From Aromatoleum anaerobium (GTDB taxonomy: Bacteria > Pseudomonadota > Gammaproteobacteria > Burkholderiales > Rhodocyclaceae): a stretch of 64,000 nucleotides of DNA. Positions 52,019-61,957 of the stretch are shown one piece after another. The translations under genes were made by a program, and so were the position numbers. Numbering within the stretch: the stretch's first letter is position 1; each line of letters starts with the position of its first letter. The notes beneath the pieces were generated by a model, which was not told the origin of the DNA, ran no database searches, and saw only the letters and a list, made by a program, of their open reading frames with translations. Where the stretch lies: contig NZ_WTVG02000040.1 in NCBI RefSeq assembly GCF_012910705.2, forward strand, positions 1,116,001-1,180,000. The letters are read 5' to 3'.

Positions 52019-53523
52019 TGGTCTGCCCCCTGGCTTCGATTCCATGCGTGCAGCGCAAGTCGCGCCTGCTCGACGTCGGAGAACGGCAAGCGCACGCCCA
52101 GCACCTCCTGGTAAGGCTCATGCCCCTTGCCGGCGAGCACGATCACGTCGTTGGCCCCCGCTTCGCCGATCGCGAGGCGGATCGCCTGCGCGCGATCGAC
52201 GACCGGTTCGGCGTCGGGGCCGGCCCCCCGCAGGATCGCGTCGATGATCTGCAGCGGATCCTCGCGGCGCGGGTTGTCGCTGGTGACGATGACGCGGTCG
52301 GCAAGCGTGCGCGCGACATCCCCCATCATCGGCCGCTTGCCCGCGTCGCGGTCGCCGCCGCAGCCGAACACGCACACCACGCGCCCGCCCCGCCCCTGCG
52401 CCGTGCTGCGCACCGACTCGAGCACCTTGGCGAGCGCGTCGGGCGAATGCGCGTAGTCGATGACCACGAGCGGCTCGCCGACGCCGCCGACCAGCTGCAT
52501 GCGCCCCGCCGGCGGCGTCAGCCGCGACACGGTCCGCAGGATGTCGCCGATCGGCACGTCGCGGGCCAGCAGCGATCCGATCACCGCCATCAGGTTCGAG
52601 ACATTGAATGGCGCGACCATGCGTACCTGCACGTCATGACGCCCGCCATCCCAGCCGAGCGCGAAGCGCAGGCCCGACGGGACGTGCCGCTCCCCTGCTG
52701 CGACCAGCATGCGCGCGCCCGGCACCGCGCCGGCACGGTCCGCGAAGCGCGTATAGCCGATCACCGGCATACCGCCCGCCGCGAGCCGCCGCGCCTGGGC
52801 GAGGCCGAAGCCGTCGTCGAGATTGATCACCGCGGCGCGGATGCCCGGCAGGTCGAACAGGCGCGCCTTGGCCGCGGCATAGGTTTCCATGCTGCCGTGG
52901 TAATCGAGATGATCGCGGGTCAGGTTCGTGAACACCGCGACGTCGAACTCGACGCCATTGACGCGCTCCTGGTCGAGCCCGATCGACGACACTTCCATTG
53001 CCGCCGCGCCAGCCCCCTCGGCGACGAACGCGGCGAGCATGCGGTGCAGTTCGAGCGCGTCGGGCGTCGTATTGCCGCTATCGACGAGCCGGCCGGGAAA
53101 ACCGCAGCCCAGCGTGCCGATGACGCCGCAGCGCAGGCCAAGCCCGGCCAGCGCGCCGGCGAGCCACTGGCTCACCGTCGTCTTGCCGTTGGTGCCCGTC
53201 ACGCCGGCGACCCACAGCTTGTGCGACGGACGGGCGTGGATCTCGTGCGCGAGGAAGCCGCCGACGCTGCGCAAGCCGGGCACCGGCAGGGCCGGCACCG
53301 ACAGCGCTTCGAGCCGCATACCGTCGCTGTCGTCCCACAGCACCGCGGCGGCGCCGCGCTCGATGGCGGCGGCAACGTAGCGGCGACCGTCGGTCGCGAA
53401 TCCGGGCCACGCGGCAAACAGCTCGCCGCGCTGCAGGCGGCGCGAGTCAGCCGTGATGCCCGCCACGGCGACACCGGCCAGACGCAGCCGTTCGAGGATT
53501 TCACGGGCGCGGGCGGCGCTCAC
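52015..53523 (-). CDS. murE: UDP-N-acetylmuramoyl-L-alanyl-D-glutamate--2,6-diaminopimelate ligase
   Basis: MurE adds the third residue of the stem peptide. The 502-residue protein has ITADSRRLQRGELFAAWPG, the ATP loop [29 protein letters not shown] and the C-terminal specificity motif DNPRRED. The DNPR box is the signature of the meso-diaminopimelate-adding enzyme, as expected for a Gram-negative. It starts by ATGA overlap with the ftsI stop (53520). Confidence 0.96.
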   Translation of the reverse strand: MSAARAREILERLRLAGVAVAGITADSRRLQRGELFAAWPGFATDGRRYVAAAIERGAAAVLWDDSDGMRLEALSVPALPVPGLRSVGGFLAHEIHARPSHKLWVAGVTGTNGKTTVSQWLAGALAGLGLRCGVIGTLGCGFPGRLVDSGNTTPDALELHRMLAAFVAEGAGAAAMEVSSIGLDQERVNGVEFDVAVFTNLTRDHLDYHGSMETYAAAKARLFDLPGIRAAVINLDDGFGLAQARRLAAGGMPVIGYTRFADRAGAVPGARMLVAAGERHVPSGLRFALGWDGGRHDVQVRMVAPFNVSNLMAVIGSLLARDVPIGDILRTVSRLTPPAGRMQLVGGVGEPLVVIDYAHSPDALAKVLESVRSTAQGRGGRVVCVFGCGGDRDAGKRPMMGDVARTLADRVIVTSDNPRREDPLQIIDAILRGAGPDAEPVVDRAQAIRLAIGEAGANDVIVLAGKGHEPYQEVLGVRLPFSDVEQARLALHAWNRSQGADQ

Positions 53524-55274
53524 ATGCCCCTCCGTGCGGTTCGTGCCTGCTCCGCCTTGCTGGCAACCTGCAGCGGAACGAGCGGCGCATCCGGCGCTAC
53601 GCCCAAGACCCGCAACGCGCCTTCGGTGATCTGCGCGAAAACCGGCGCCGCGACCGTCCCGCCAAAATATTGACCGGCAGAAGGTTCATCGATCATCACC
53701 GCTACGATAAGTCGCGGATCGGACGCCGGGGCGAAACCGACAAAGGACGATACATATTTGTTCGCGTATCGCCCGCCCTCGAGCTTGTGGGCGGTGCCGG
53801 TCTTGCCGGCAACGCGGTAGCCGCGGATCTGCGCGCGCGGCGCGGTGCCGCCGGGGCCGGCCGCGAGCTCGAGCATGTACCGCATCTGGCGCGCCGTCTC
53901 GACCGAATACACGCGCTTGCCGGCAGCCAGCGGGATGTCGACGCGCGTCAGCGAAAGCGGCAGCAGTTCGCCGTCGCGCGCGAACGCGAGATAGGCGTGC
54001 GCCATCTGGATGAGGCTCACGGAGATGCCGTGGCCGAACGACATCGTCGCCTGCTCGATCGGCTTCCACGTCTTCACGGGACGCAGCCGCCCGCTCGCTT
54101 CGCCGGGAAAGCCGAGATCGAGCGGCGTGCCGAAACCGAGCTCGTTGAACATGCGCCACATTTCCTCCGGCGCGAGGTTCATCGCCATTTTGACCGTGCC
54201 GACGTTCGACGATTTCTGGATCACTTGCGCAACGGTCAGCGCGCCGTGCCGGTGCGAGTCGGAAATCGTCGCCCGCCCGATCGACACCCGCCCCGGCGCG
54301 GTGTCGATGACGGTGGTCGGCTCGACCTTGCCGCGATCGAGTGCGAGTCCGACGATGAAAGGCTTCATCGTCGAGCCGGGCTCGTACGTATCGGTGAAGA
54401 CGCGGTTGCGCAGCTGTGCGCCGCTGAGGTTGGTACGGTTGTTCGGGTTGTAGGTCGGCGCGTTGACCAGCGCCAGCACTTCGCCGGTGCGCACGTCGAG
54501 CACCACCGCCGCGCCTGCCTTGGCCTTGTGCGTCTGCATCGCCTGGTTCAGCGCGGAGTAGGCGAGATACTGGATCTTGGCGTCCATCGCCAGCACGAGG
54601 TCCTGGCCGTCGTGCGGCGGACGGATCGCCTCGACATCCTCGACAACCTGGCCGCGCCGGTCGCGGATGACCCGCCGCGCGCCGGGCGTGCCGGTCAGCA
54701 GCTTGTCGAATGCGAGCTCGACGCCTTCCTGGCCCTTGTCGTCGACGCCGGTGAAACCGAGCACGTGCGCCATCACTTCACCGCCCGGGTAGTAGCGCCG
54801 GTATTCCTGCTGCTGGTGGATGCCGGGAAGCTTCAGCGCGGCGATTTCCTGCGCCAGTTCGGGCGACAGCTGGCGCTTCAGATAGACGAAGTCGTGACTG
54901 GTCGCGAGCCGTCCGTTCAGCTCCTCGACACTCGTTTCAAGCAGCTCGGCGAGCTTGCGCGCGTCCGCTGGCGACAGCCGCGCGTCCGACGGAATTGCCC
55001 AGATCGACCGCACCGGCGTGCTGATCGCCAGCACGTCGCCGTGCCGGTCGATGACGCGGCCCCGCGTTGCCGGCGCCTCGATCGCGCGGGCGTAGCGCGA
55101 TTCGCCCTTCGCCTGCAGGAACTCGTTGTTGACCCCCTGCAGATACAACGCACGCCCGACCAGTGCCAGCAGGCATGCGAGGAGGCAGGACATCACCAGC
55201 CGCGAACGCCATGCCGGAAGGCCGTTCTTCAGCAGCGGGTTGTGGTTGAAGGGCAACGGGCGCTGTTTCCTCAT
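53520..55274 (-). CDS. ftsI: Septal peptidoglycan transpeptidase FtsI (PBP3)
   Basis: FtsI cross-links septal peptidoglycan and pairs with FtsW. The 584-residue protein starts MRKQRPLPFNHNPLLKNGLP, has one membrane anchor at about 25-47, a pedestal domain (APATRGRVIDRHGDVLAIST) and a transpeptidase domain. The three active-site motifs are complete: S301-T-M-K304, S355-S-N and K491-T-G. The start is chosen because the longer frame to 55400 runs into ftsL. It ends by overlapping murE. Confidence 0.97.
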   Translation of the reverse strand: MRKQRPLPFNHNPLLKNGLPAWRSRLVMSCLLACLLALVGRALYLQGVNNEFLQAKGESRYARAIEAPATRGRVIDRHGDVLAISTPVRSIWAIPSDARLSPADARKLAELLETSVEELNGRLATSHDFVYLKRQLSPELAQEIAALKLPGIHQQQEYRRYYPGGEVMAHVLGFTGVDDKGQEGVELAFDKLLTGTPGARRVIRDRRGQVVEDVEAIRPPHDGQDLVLAMDAKIQYLAYSALNQAMQTHKAKAGAAVVLDVRTGEVLALVNAPTYNPNNRTNLSGAQLRNRVFTDTYEPGSTMKPFIVGLALDRGKVEPTTVIDTAPGRVSIGRATISDSHRHGALTVAQVIQKSSNVGTVKMAMNLAPEEMWRMFNELGFGTPLDLGFPGEASGRLRPVKTWKPIEQATMSFGHGISVSLIQMAHAYLAFARDGELLPLSLTRVDIPLAAGKRVYSVETARQMRYMLELAAGPGGTAPRAQIRGYRVAGKTGTAHKLEGGRYANKYVSSFVGFAPASDPRLIVAVMIDEPSAGQYFGGTVAAPVFAQITEGALRVLGVAPDAPLVPLQVASKAEQARTARRGM

Positions 55275-55284
55275 GCGCACGTCC

Positions 55285-55578
55285 TCACTTCGGCAGCCCT
55301 GGTTCGGCGGACTGGTGCCCTCCCTCCACCGTGAGCACCTGTCCCGGTGCAGGAGGGCGCATGCCGATCCGTTCGCGCGCAATCTTCTCGACCCGCGCAT
55401 GCGCGGCCCAGGTGCTTTGTTCGAGCTGCAGCTGCCCCCACTCGACTTCCAGGCTCTGGGCGCGCGCCTGTTCCCGCTCGAGCTCCGAGAACAGCTTGCG
55501 CGCCTGATGCTGGGCTGCGACCACCCCGAGCGCGCTGCTCACGACGAGCGCGACCAGAAACGCGTCCACGCGGATCAT
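55285..55578 (-). CDS. ftsL: Cell division protein FtsL
   Basis: The 97-residue bitopic protein has a helix at about 5-23 ([20 protein letters not shown]) and a periplasmic coiled coil ([20 protein letters not shown], then [10 protein letters not shown]). It forms the FtsQBL complex. Small size and position between rsmH and ftsI identify it more than its sequence. The ATG overlaps the rsmH stop by four bases. Confidence 0.93.
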   Translation of the reverse strand: MIRVDAFLVALVVSSALGVVAAQHQARKLFSELEREQARAQSLEVEWGQLQLEQSTWAAHARVEKIARERIGMRPPAPGQVLTVEGGHQSAEPGLPK

Positions 55579-56513
55579 GCCGCGTCCCCTGCCCGCTCGG
55601 CGACACGCATCACCGCGCTGCGCGAGCGCGGGTTGGCGGCCACTTCGGCCGCCCCCGGCCGCAGGCTCTTGCCGACGAGCCGCAGGCGCGGCTGCGGCAG
55701 TTCGGCCGCCCGCAGCGGCAGACGCGACGGTAGCTGCGGCGGACGCGATTCGTCACGCATGAAGCGCTTGACGATGCGGTCTTCGAGCGAATGGAAACTG
55801 ATCACCACCAACCGGCCGCCGGGCCTGAGCCGCTCGACCGCAGCGGGCAGCACTAGCGACAGCTCTTCGAGCTCCTGATTGATGAAAATCCGTAGAGCTT
55901 GAAAGCTGCGCGTCGCCGGGTGCTGCCCCGGCTCGCGTGTACGGACCGCTTTTTCCACGATCTCGGCAAGCTGTCGAGTGCTTGCGACAGCCCCCCCTGC
56001 CCGAGCAGCTGCAATCGCCTTTGCAATCGCATAAGCAAACCGTTCTTCCCCATAATCCCTGAGCACCTCGGTGATTTGCGCGACCGACGCATCGGCCAGC
56101 CATTGCGCCACGGTCTGCCCGCGGCTCGTATCCATCCGCATGTCCAGCGGCGCGTCGAAACGAAAACTCATGCCCCGCGCCGCCTCGTCGAGCTGCGGCG
56201 ACGACACGCCCAGATCGAGCAATACGCCGTCGACGTGTTCCAGCCCGAGCCGGTCGAGTTCCTCGGCGAACGCGCTGAACGGGGCGTGGACGACGGTCAG
56301 CCGCGGATCGGGCAACGCGCGGGCGACCTCGATCGCGCGGGGATCGCGATCGAACGCGATCAGCCGTCCGCCGGCATCGAGCTTCGCGAGGACGGCCCTG
56401 CTGTGGCCGCCGCGGCCGAACGTGCCGTCGACATAGACCCCGCCAGGCTTGATCGCCAACGCCTCGACGGCCTCCGCGAGCAGCACGGTGACATGTTGCG
56501 GAGCGGCACTCAC
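55575..56513 (-). CDS. rsmH: 16S rRNA m4C1402 methyltransferase RsmH (MraW)
   Basis: RsmH N4-methylates C1402 in the decoding centre of 16S rRNA. The 312-residue protein begins at a GTG (56511-56513) that overlaps the mraZ stop as GTGA. Its first residues are (V)[21 protein letters not shown]-binding [46 protein letters not shown] and [20 protein letters not shown] are present. A longer reading to 56660 overlaps mraZ and lacks similarity. Confidence 0.96.
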   Translation of the reverse strand: MSAAPQHVTVLLAEAVEALAIKPGGVYVDGTFGRGGHSRAVLAKLDAGGRLIAFDRDPRAIEVARALPDPRLTVVHAPFSAFAEELDRLGLEHVDGVLLDLGVSSPQLDEAARGMSFRFDAPLDMRMDTSRGQTVAQWLADASVAQITEVLRDYGEERFAYAIAKAIAAARAGGAVASTRQLAEIVEKAVRTREPGQHPATRSFQALRIFINQELEELSLVLPAAVERLRPGGRLVVISFHSLEDRIVKRFMRDESRPPQLPSRLPLRAAELPQPRLRLVGKSLRPGAAEVAANPRSRSAVMRVAERAGDAA

Positions 56514-56953
56514 AGCGCGAGACTCTCGAATCCGGGGGGTAGCGCGTCGCCCGACAGCGCCAGCATCGTCTCCTGCTGCGCCTGCCAGCCCGCATCGGAC
56601 CAAAGCTCGAAATGGGCCCCCTGACCGACCAGCCAGACCTGCTTTTCGAGCTGCGCCCATTGCCGCAGCGATGCGGCGAGCAGCACCCGCCCCGCCGCGT
56701 CGAGGCCTTCCTCCTGGGCGAAACCGACCAGCAGCCGCTTAAATGCGGACGTGCGCGGATCGAAGCCGGGCATTGCCGCAATCCGGTCGCGAATCGGCTC
56801 CCATACCGACAGCGGATAGACGAGCAGGCACTTGTGGGGGTGGGCGGTGATCACCAGGGGTGCGCCATCGGGGACGAGTGCGTCACGGTGCCGTGCCGGA
56901 ATCGCGAGGCGACCCTTCGCATCGAGACTGAGCGCAATGGCTCCCTGGAACAT
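56510..56953 (-). CDS. mraZ: Transcriptional regulator MraZ
   Basis: MraZ is an AbrB-fold regulator that represses its own dcw operon promoter. The 147-residue protein has two SpoVT/AbrB-like halves: [23 protein letters not shown] and [20 protein letters not shown], each with the DxxGR motif. It is the first gene of the cluster and is preceded by three GTGGG boxes at 10-bp spacing, its expected operator. Confidence 0.96.
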   Translation of the reverse strand: MFQGAIALSLDAKGRLAIPARHRDALVPDGAPLVITAHPHKCLLVYPLSVWEPIRDRIAAMPGFDPRTSAFKRLLVGFAQEEGLDAAGRVLLAASLRQWAQLEKQVWLVGQGAHFELWSDAGWQAQQETMLALSGDALPPGFESLAL

Positions 56954-57001
56954 TCATCCCCCGCAATTCTTCTTCGAATGAAACGTCGTATGACACTTTG
57001 A

Positions 57002-57026
57002 CCCACCAATCCCCACCGGTTCCCAC
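57002..57026 (-). promoter_or_regulatory. MraZ operator: three GTGGG boxes
   Basis: On the minus strand GTGGG occurs at 57022-57026, 57012-57016 and 57002-57006, each separated by five bases, so a 10-bp period. This is the known MraZ-binding repeat pattern. The first box overlaps the last bases of the -10 hexamer and the others cover the start-site region, fitting repression by blocking RNA polymerase. Confidence 0.85.
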
Positions 57027-57053
57027 TCTAGAGGAAAGGTAAACCCCGGTCAA
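57025..57053 (-). promoter_or_regulatory. Promoter of the dcw cluster (Pmra)
   Basis: On the minus strand TTGACC (57048-57053) and TAGAGT (57025-57030) are separated by exactly 17 bases, a good sigma-70 promoter about 70 bases before the mraZ ATG. The -10 is followed immediately by the MraZ boxes. Confidence 0.75.
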
Positions 57054-57250
57054 GCCCGCAACAACGGACTTTTCCGTTGCTACACAATGACTTATGAAAA
57101 ACATGAAGGCTCCGTATAAACCCTGAAAAATCAAGGCATATAATGGAAATCAATGAAAAATGAGTAAAATGCCGGTAAGGTTTACCCGCGGCGGACTACC
57201 CCCTCGCGGGGATGACACGGTACTTCCGGGAGACTTGCGGGAAGGGGGTG

Positions 57251-57676
57251 GGAAGTTCGCCGATAAGCCGGGTTCTGTCGAGCGCCTGCGACTCGCATCA
57301 CAGGCACCGGGCAGTCATTCCTCTGGGCGCCGCGTTACCGCGGCGCTCAAGCAGCCTACCCGGGAGCAGCGCGAGCCACGCCATTGCTCCCCTATTTGGC
57401 CTTGCCCCGGATGGGGTTTGCCGTGCCAGTCCTGTCGCCAGTCCTGCGGTGGGCTCTTACCCGACGAGGCTTGCGCCCTGCCCGCAACGACGCTCAACGC
57501 GCGCTGCGCACCATTTCACCCTTGCCTGATCTCCTTGCGGAGCCATCGGCGGTTTGCTTTCTGTTGCACTTTCCGTCGCCTCACGACGCCCGGCCGTTAG
57601 CCGGCATCCTGCTCTGCGGGGCCCGGACTTTCCTCCACGCACACGAGTGCACGCAGCGACTGCCTGGCGAACTTCC
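57251..57676 (-). ncRNA. rnpB: RNase P RNA (bacterial type A)
   Basis: RnpB is the catalytic RNA that matures tRNA 5' ends. The minus strand reads the conserved core in order: GGAAAGTCCGGGC near the 5' end, AGAAAGCAAACCGCCGATGG, GGTAAGAGCCCACCGC, AAGGCCAAATAGGGG, CCCGGGTAGGCTGCTTGAG, AGAGGAATGACTGCC and ACAGAACCCGGCTTATCGG. The 5' end GAAGTTCGCC and 3' end GGCGAACTTC pair as the P1 helix, which fixes the limits at about 57251 and 57676. It lies between the mraZ control region and a lipoprotein gene. Confidence 0.97.
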
Positions 57677-57683
57677 CGCGGCG

Positions 57684-57689
57684 ATTATA
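57684..57689 (-). promoter_or_regulatory. Candidate -10 of rnpB
   Basis: TATAAT on the minus strand lies seven bases before the mapped rnpB 5' end, the right spacing for a transcription start there. The -35 at 17 bases (CTGCGG) is poor and falls inside the 3' end of the lipoprotein gene. Confidence 0.55.
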
Positions 57690-57698
57690 CGCGCGCGG

Positions 57699-58121
57699 TC
57701 ACCGCGCCGCAGGGATAAAAGCGGCAGCGCCTTCCTTCAGCTCAAACGTGCCGACGAGCGGTCCCGGTGGCGTTCCGGCCGCATTCTCCCAGTCCTGCAC
57801 CTGGCATCCGGCGGTGCTGACGAGATACCAGCGATCCCCCTGATGCAGCGCCCACAGCCGGTCGCCGGCCTCGAACACTTCGACGCGTGTCAGCTCGGTG
57901 CTGTCGGAATGGATCGCGACGCGCCGCTGGCACTGCGGCAGGCGCGACGCGATGACGGCCTGATTCACCGTGCTGCGCCAGAAATACGGCTTTTCGCGCA
58001 CCAGGATCAACGCGTGCTGGCTGCCATCGATGACATAGGCGGTGGCGCTGTTCTCGCACGCGGCCAGCGCCGGCAGCATCGCGACGGCGACGAGGGCACG
58101 CAGCACAATCGGCAGGTTCAT
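57699..58121 (-). CDS. Putative lipoprotein, unknown function
   Basis: The 140-residue protein has an N-terminal signal peptide ending in a lipobox (ALVAVAMLPALAAC), with cysteine at residue 22. The mature part is about 118 residues with no recognised domain; it has two further cysteine-containing patches (PQCQRR, STAGCQVQDW). It starts 12 bases after the pyrC stop on the same strand, suggesting co-transcription. It is probably anchored in the outer membrane, but role unknown. Confidence 0.7.
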   Translation of the reverse strand: MNLPIVLRALVAVAMLPALAACENSATAYVIDGSQHALILVREKPYFWRSTVNQAVIASRLPQCQRRVAIHSDSTELTRVEVFEAGDRLWALHQGDRWYLVSTAGCQVQDWENAAGTPPGPLVGTFELKEGAAAFIPAAR

Positions 58122-58133
58122 CGCGACGTCCTG

Positions 58134-59168
58134 TCAGAGTACGCGCCACGCGACCGTTTCGCCGGCACGCAGCGGCACCAGCGGGTCGTCGTGCAGGTAT
58201 TCGTAGGCGCTCGGCACTTCCCACGCGTCTTTCGCCAGCGTGATCCGCTCGGCGTTCGGCGCAAGGCCATAGAACGCGGGGCCGTTCAGGCTCGCGAAGG
58301 CCTCGAGCCGGTCGAGCGCTCCGGCCTGCTCGAACACTTCGGCGTACAGCTCGATCGCGGCGTGCGCGGTGTAGCAGCCGGCGCAGCCGCAGGCAGCCTC
58401 TTTCGCGGCGCGCGAGTGCGGCGCGGAGTCGGTGCCGAGGAAGAACTTCGCGTTGCCCGACGTCGCCGCTTCGACCAGCGCGCGGCGGTGGGTTTCGCGC
58501 TTGAGCACCGGCAGGCAGTAATGATGCGGGCGGATGCCGCCGGCGAAAATCGCGTTGCGGTTGAGCAGCAGGTGATGTGCCGTCACGGTCGCGCCGACAT
58601 TGGGGCCGGCGTCCTGCACGAAGTCCGCGGCCTCGACGGTCGTGATGTGCTCGAAGACGACGCGCAGGGCGGGAAAGCGCGCCACCAGCGGCGCCAGGAC
58701 CTGCTCGATGAATACCTGCTCGCGGTCGAACACGTCCACGTCGCCGTGTGTGACCTCGCCATGCACGCACAGCACCATGCCGAGCTTTTCCATGCGCTCG
58801 AGCACCGCGTGGACTTTTTCGATGCCGGTCACGCCTGCGTCGGAGTTCGTCGTCGCGCCGGCCGGATACAGCTTGACGGCGACGACCGCGCCGCTCGCCT
58901 TCGCGCGGTCGATTTCATCGGGCGGCGTGTTGTCGGTGAGGTACAGGCTCATCAGCGGCTCGAAGCGCAGGCCGGGCGGCACCGCGGCGAGGATGCGGGC
59001 ACGGTATTCGAGCGCCTGCGCGGCAGTCGTCACCGGCGGTCGCAGGTTCGGCATGATCAGCGCGCGACCGAAACGGCGGGCGGTATGCGGCACGACCGTC
59101 GCCAGCGCTGCGCCGTCGCGCACGTGCAGATGCCAGTCGTCGGGGCGGATCAGGGAAATCGTCTGCAT
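58134..59168 (-). CDS. pyrC: Dihydroorotase
   Basis: PyrC closes carbamoyl aspartate to dihydroorotate in pyrimidine synthesis. The 344-residue protein starts [20 protein letters not shown] with the metal-binding HxH. The carbamylated lysine is in [16 protein letters not shown], and further zinc ligands are in [14 protein letters not shown] and [20 protein letters not shown]. It is the class II form. A TATAAT on the minus strand at 59267-59272, overlapping the end of rsmI, is a likely -10. Confidence 0.96.
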   Translation of the reverse strand: MQTISLIRPDDWHLHVRDGAALATVVPHTARRFGRALIMPNLRPPVTTAAQALEYRARILAAVPPGLRFEPLMSLYLTDNTPPDEIDRAKASGAVVAVKLYPAGATTNSDAGVTGIEKVHAVLERMEKLGMVLCVHGEVTHGDVDVFDREQVFIEQVLAPLVARFPALRVVFEHITTVEAADFVQDAGPNVGATVTAHHLLLNRNAIFAGGIRPHHYCLPVLKRETHRRALVEAATSGNAKFFLGTDSAPHSRAAKEAACGCAGCYTAHAAIELYAEVFEQAGALDRLEAFASLNGPAFYGLAPNAERITLAKDAWEVPSAYEYLHDDPLVPLRAGETVAWRVL

Positions 59169-59280
59169 GATGATCTTCGATTCGAAAGAGAAGCCCGGAG
59201 GGTGGAAAGTCGGAGCCGGAAGCTGGAACCGGGTGCCGGTTCAGGCTTCGGGATGCGGCGCCGGCAATTATAGGCGCGCT

Positions 59281-60141
59281 TCAATCTCCCCTGAGTTCCA
59301 GCGCCCGCGCATAGAGCGCGTTCTTCGGTGCGCCGGTGATGTCCGCGGCGAGCCGTGCGGCGGTCTTGACCGGCAGTTCCGCGATCAGCAGCGCCAGCAC
59401 GCGCTCGGCCTGCGGATCCAGCCCTTCACGCGCCGGCGCCCCTGACACCACCAGCACGAATTCGCCGCGCACCCGGTTCGGGTCCTCGGCAAGCCACGCC
59501 GCCGCCTCGCCGAGCGGCACCCGCACGATCTGCTCGAACAGCTTCGTCAGCTCGCGCGCGATCACGATCTCGCGCTCCGCTTCGAGCACTGCGGCGAGGT
59601 CCGCGACGCATTCGACGATGCGGTGCGGCGACTCGTAGAACACCAGCGGCACCGCGAGGGCGCGCAGCGCCTCGATGTCGGCGCGGCGCGCGGCGGACTT
59701 CGGCGGCAGGAAGCCGACGAAATGAAAGCCGTTGTCGACAAAGCCGGCCGCCGACAGCGCGGCGATCGCGGCGCACGGGCCGGGAATGGGCACCACCGGG
59801 AAGCCCGCCTCGCGCACCCGCGCGACTGCACGAGCACCGGGGTCGGAGATTGCCGGCGTGCCGGCGTCGCTGATCAACGCCACGTGCTGCCCCGCCTGCA
59901 ACATGCGGATCACCTGCCCGGCGGCCGCCTGCTCGTTGTGCTCGTGCAGCGCGACGAGCCGCGTGGCGATGCCGAGTGCATCGAGCAGGCGCTGGCTGTG
60001 GCGCGTGTCCTCGGCCGCGATCACCTCCACGCCCGCCAGCACGGCCTGCGCGCGCGCGCTGATGTCCTGCAGGTTCCCGAGCGGCGTCGCCACCACATAC
60101 AATGACGGCGTACTTGAAAGGGGCGAGGAGCCGTGAGCCAT
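59281..60141 (-). CDS. rsmI: 16S rRNA 2'-O-methyltransferase RsmI
   Basis: RsmI 2'-O-methylates C1402 of 16S rRNA, the same base modified by RsmH elsewhere in this window. The 286-residue protein has PSLYVVATPLGNLQDISARA, EVIAAEDTRHSQRLL, ALISDAGTPAISDPGARAV, PIPGPCAAIAALSAAG and FYESPHRIV. The start at 60139-60141 (MAHGSSPLSS) shares a CATG with the yraN start on the other strand. There is no clear ribosome binding site, so a slightly internal start is possible. Confidence 0.93.
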   Translation of the reverse strand: MAHGSSPLSSTPSLYVVATPLGNLQDISARAQAVLAGVEVIAAEDTRHSQRLLDALGIATRLVALHEHNEQAAAGQVIRMLQAGQHVALISDAGTPAISDPGARAVARVREAGFPVVPIPGPCAAIAALSAAGFVDNGFHFVGFLPPKSAARRADIEALRALAVPLVFYESPHRIVECVADLAAVLEAEREIVIARELTKLFEQIVRVPLGEAAAWLAEDPNRVRGEFVLVVSGAPAREGLDPQAERVLALLIAELPVKTAARLAADITGAPKNALYARALELRGD

Positions 60142-60559
60142 GAAAGGTGACCAGAACGTGAAGGAAGGCGCCATTGTCGGCGCCTCCGCGACCCGGAAGC
60201 AAGCGTCGGGAGCGGCGGCCGAAGCGCTCGCCGAACGCTTCCTCGCGCGCCGGGGGCTCGTCGTGCTGGCGCGCAACGTGCGCTGCCGCGGCGGCGAGAT
60301 CGATCTGGTGTGCCTCGACCAGGGCGTTGTCGTGTTCGTCGAAGTGCGGCTGCGCACCAACCCGCGCTTCGGCGGCGCCGCGGCGAGCATCACTCCGGTC
60401 AAGCAGCGGCGCATCATCATCGCGGCGCGGTGGTGGCTGGCCGGAGCCGGGCGCCGTCACGCCGGGCGGCCCTGCCGTTTCGACGCAGCGCTGCTCGCCG
60501 ACCTCGACGAGGACGGCGTCGAATGGCTGAAAGCCGCGTTCGACGCCGATGACTCGTAG
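60140..60559 (+). CDS. yraN: YraN (UPF0102) family protein
   Basis: The 139-residue protein is a small Holliday-junction-resolvase-like protein of the UPF0102 family, function unknown. The core is AAEALAERFLARRGLVVLARNVRCRGGEIDLVCLD and VVVFVEVRLRTNPRFGGAAASI, with the Asp and Glu of a restriction-endonuclease-like fold. GAGGAG 9 bases before the ATG at 60140 supports the start. It begins on the same CATG as rsmI and leads into diaA and dolP, as in E. coli. Confidence 0.93.
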   Translation: MKGDQNVKEGAIVGASATRKQASGAAAEALAERFLARRGLVVLARNVRCRGGEIDLVCLDQGVVVFVEVRLRTNPRFGGAAASITPVKQRRIIIAARWWLAGAGRRHAGRPCRFDAALLADLDEDGVEWLKAAFDADDS

Positions 60560-60643
60560 AGGCGAGGCAAAAGCGTTTCCCCACTCACCCTCGCGGCGCC
60601 GCTTCCCGCCCGCGAGCGCGGCTGGCGACGCAGCCCGTGCTAG

Positions 60644-61914
<1,271 letters not shown>

Positions 61915-61957
61915 CAGTCGTTTTGCGCACCGGCGGTGGCCGCGCTGCGGCCGACGC

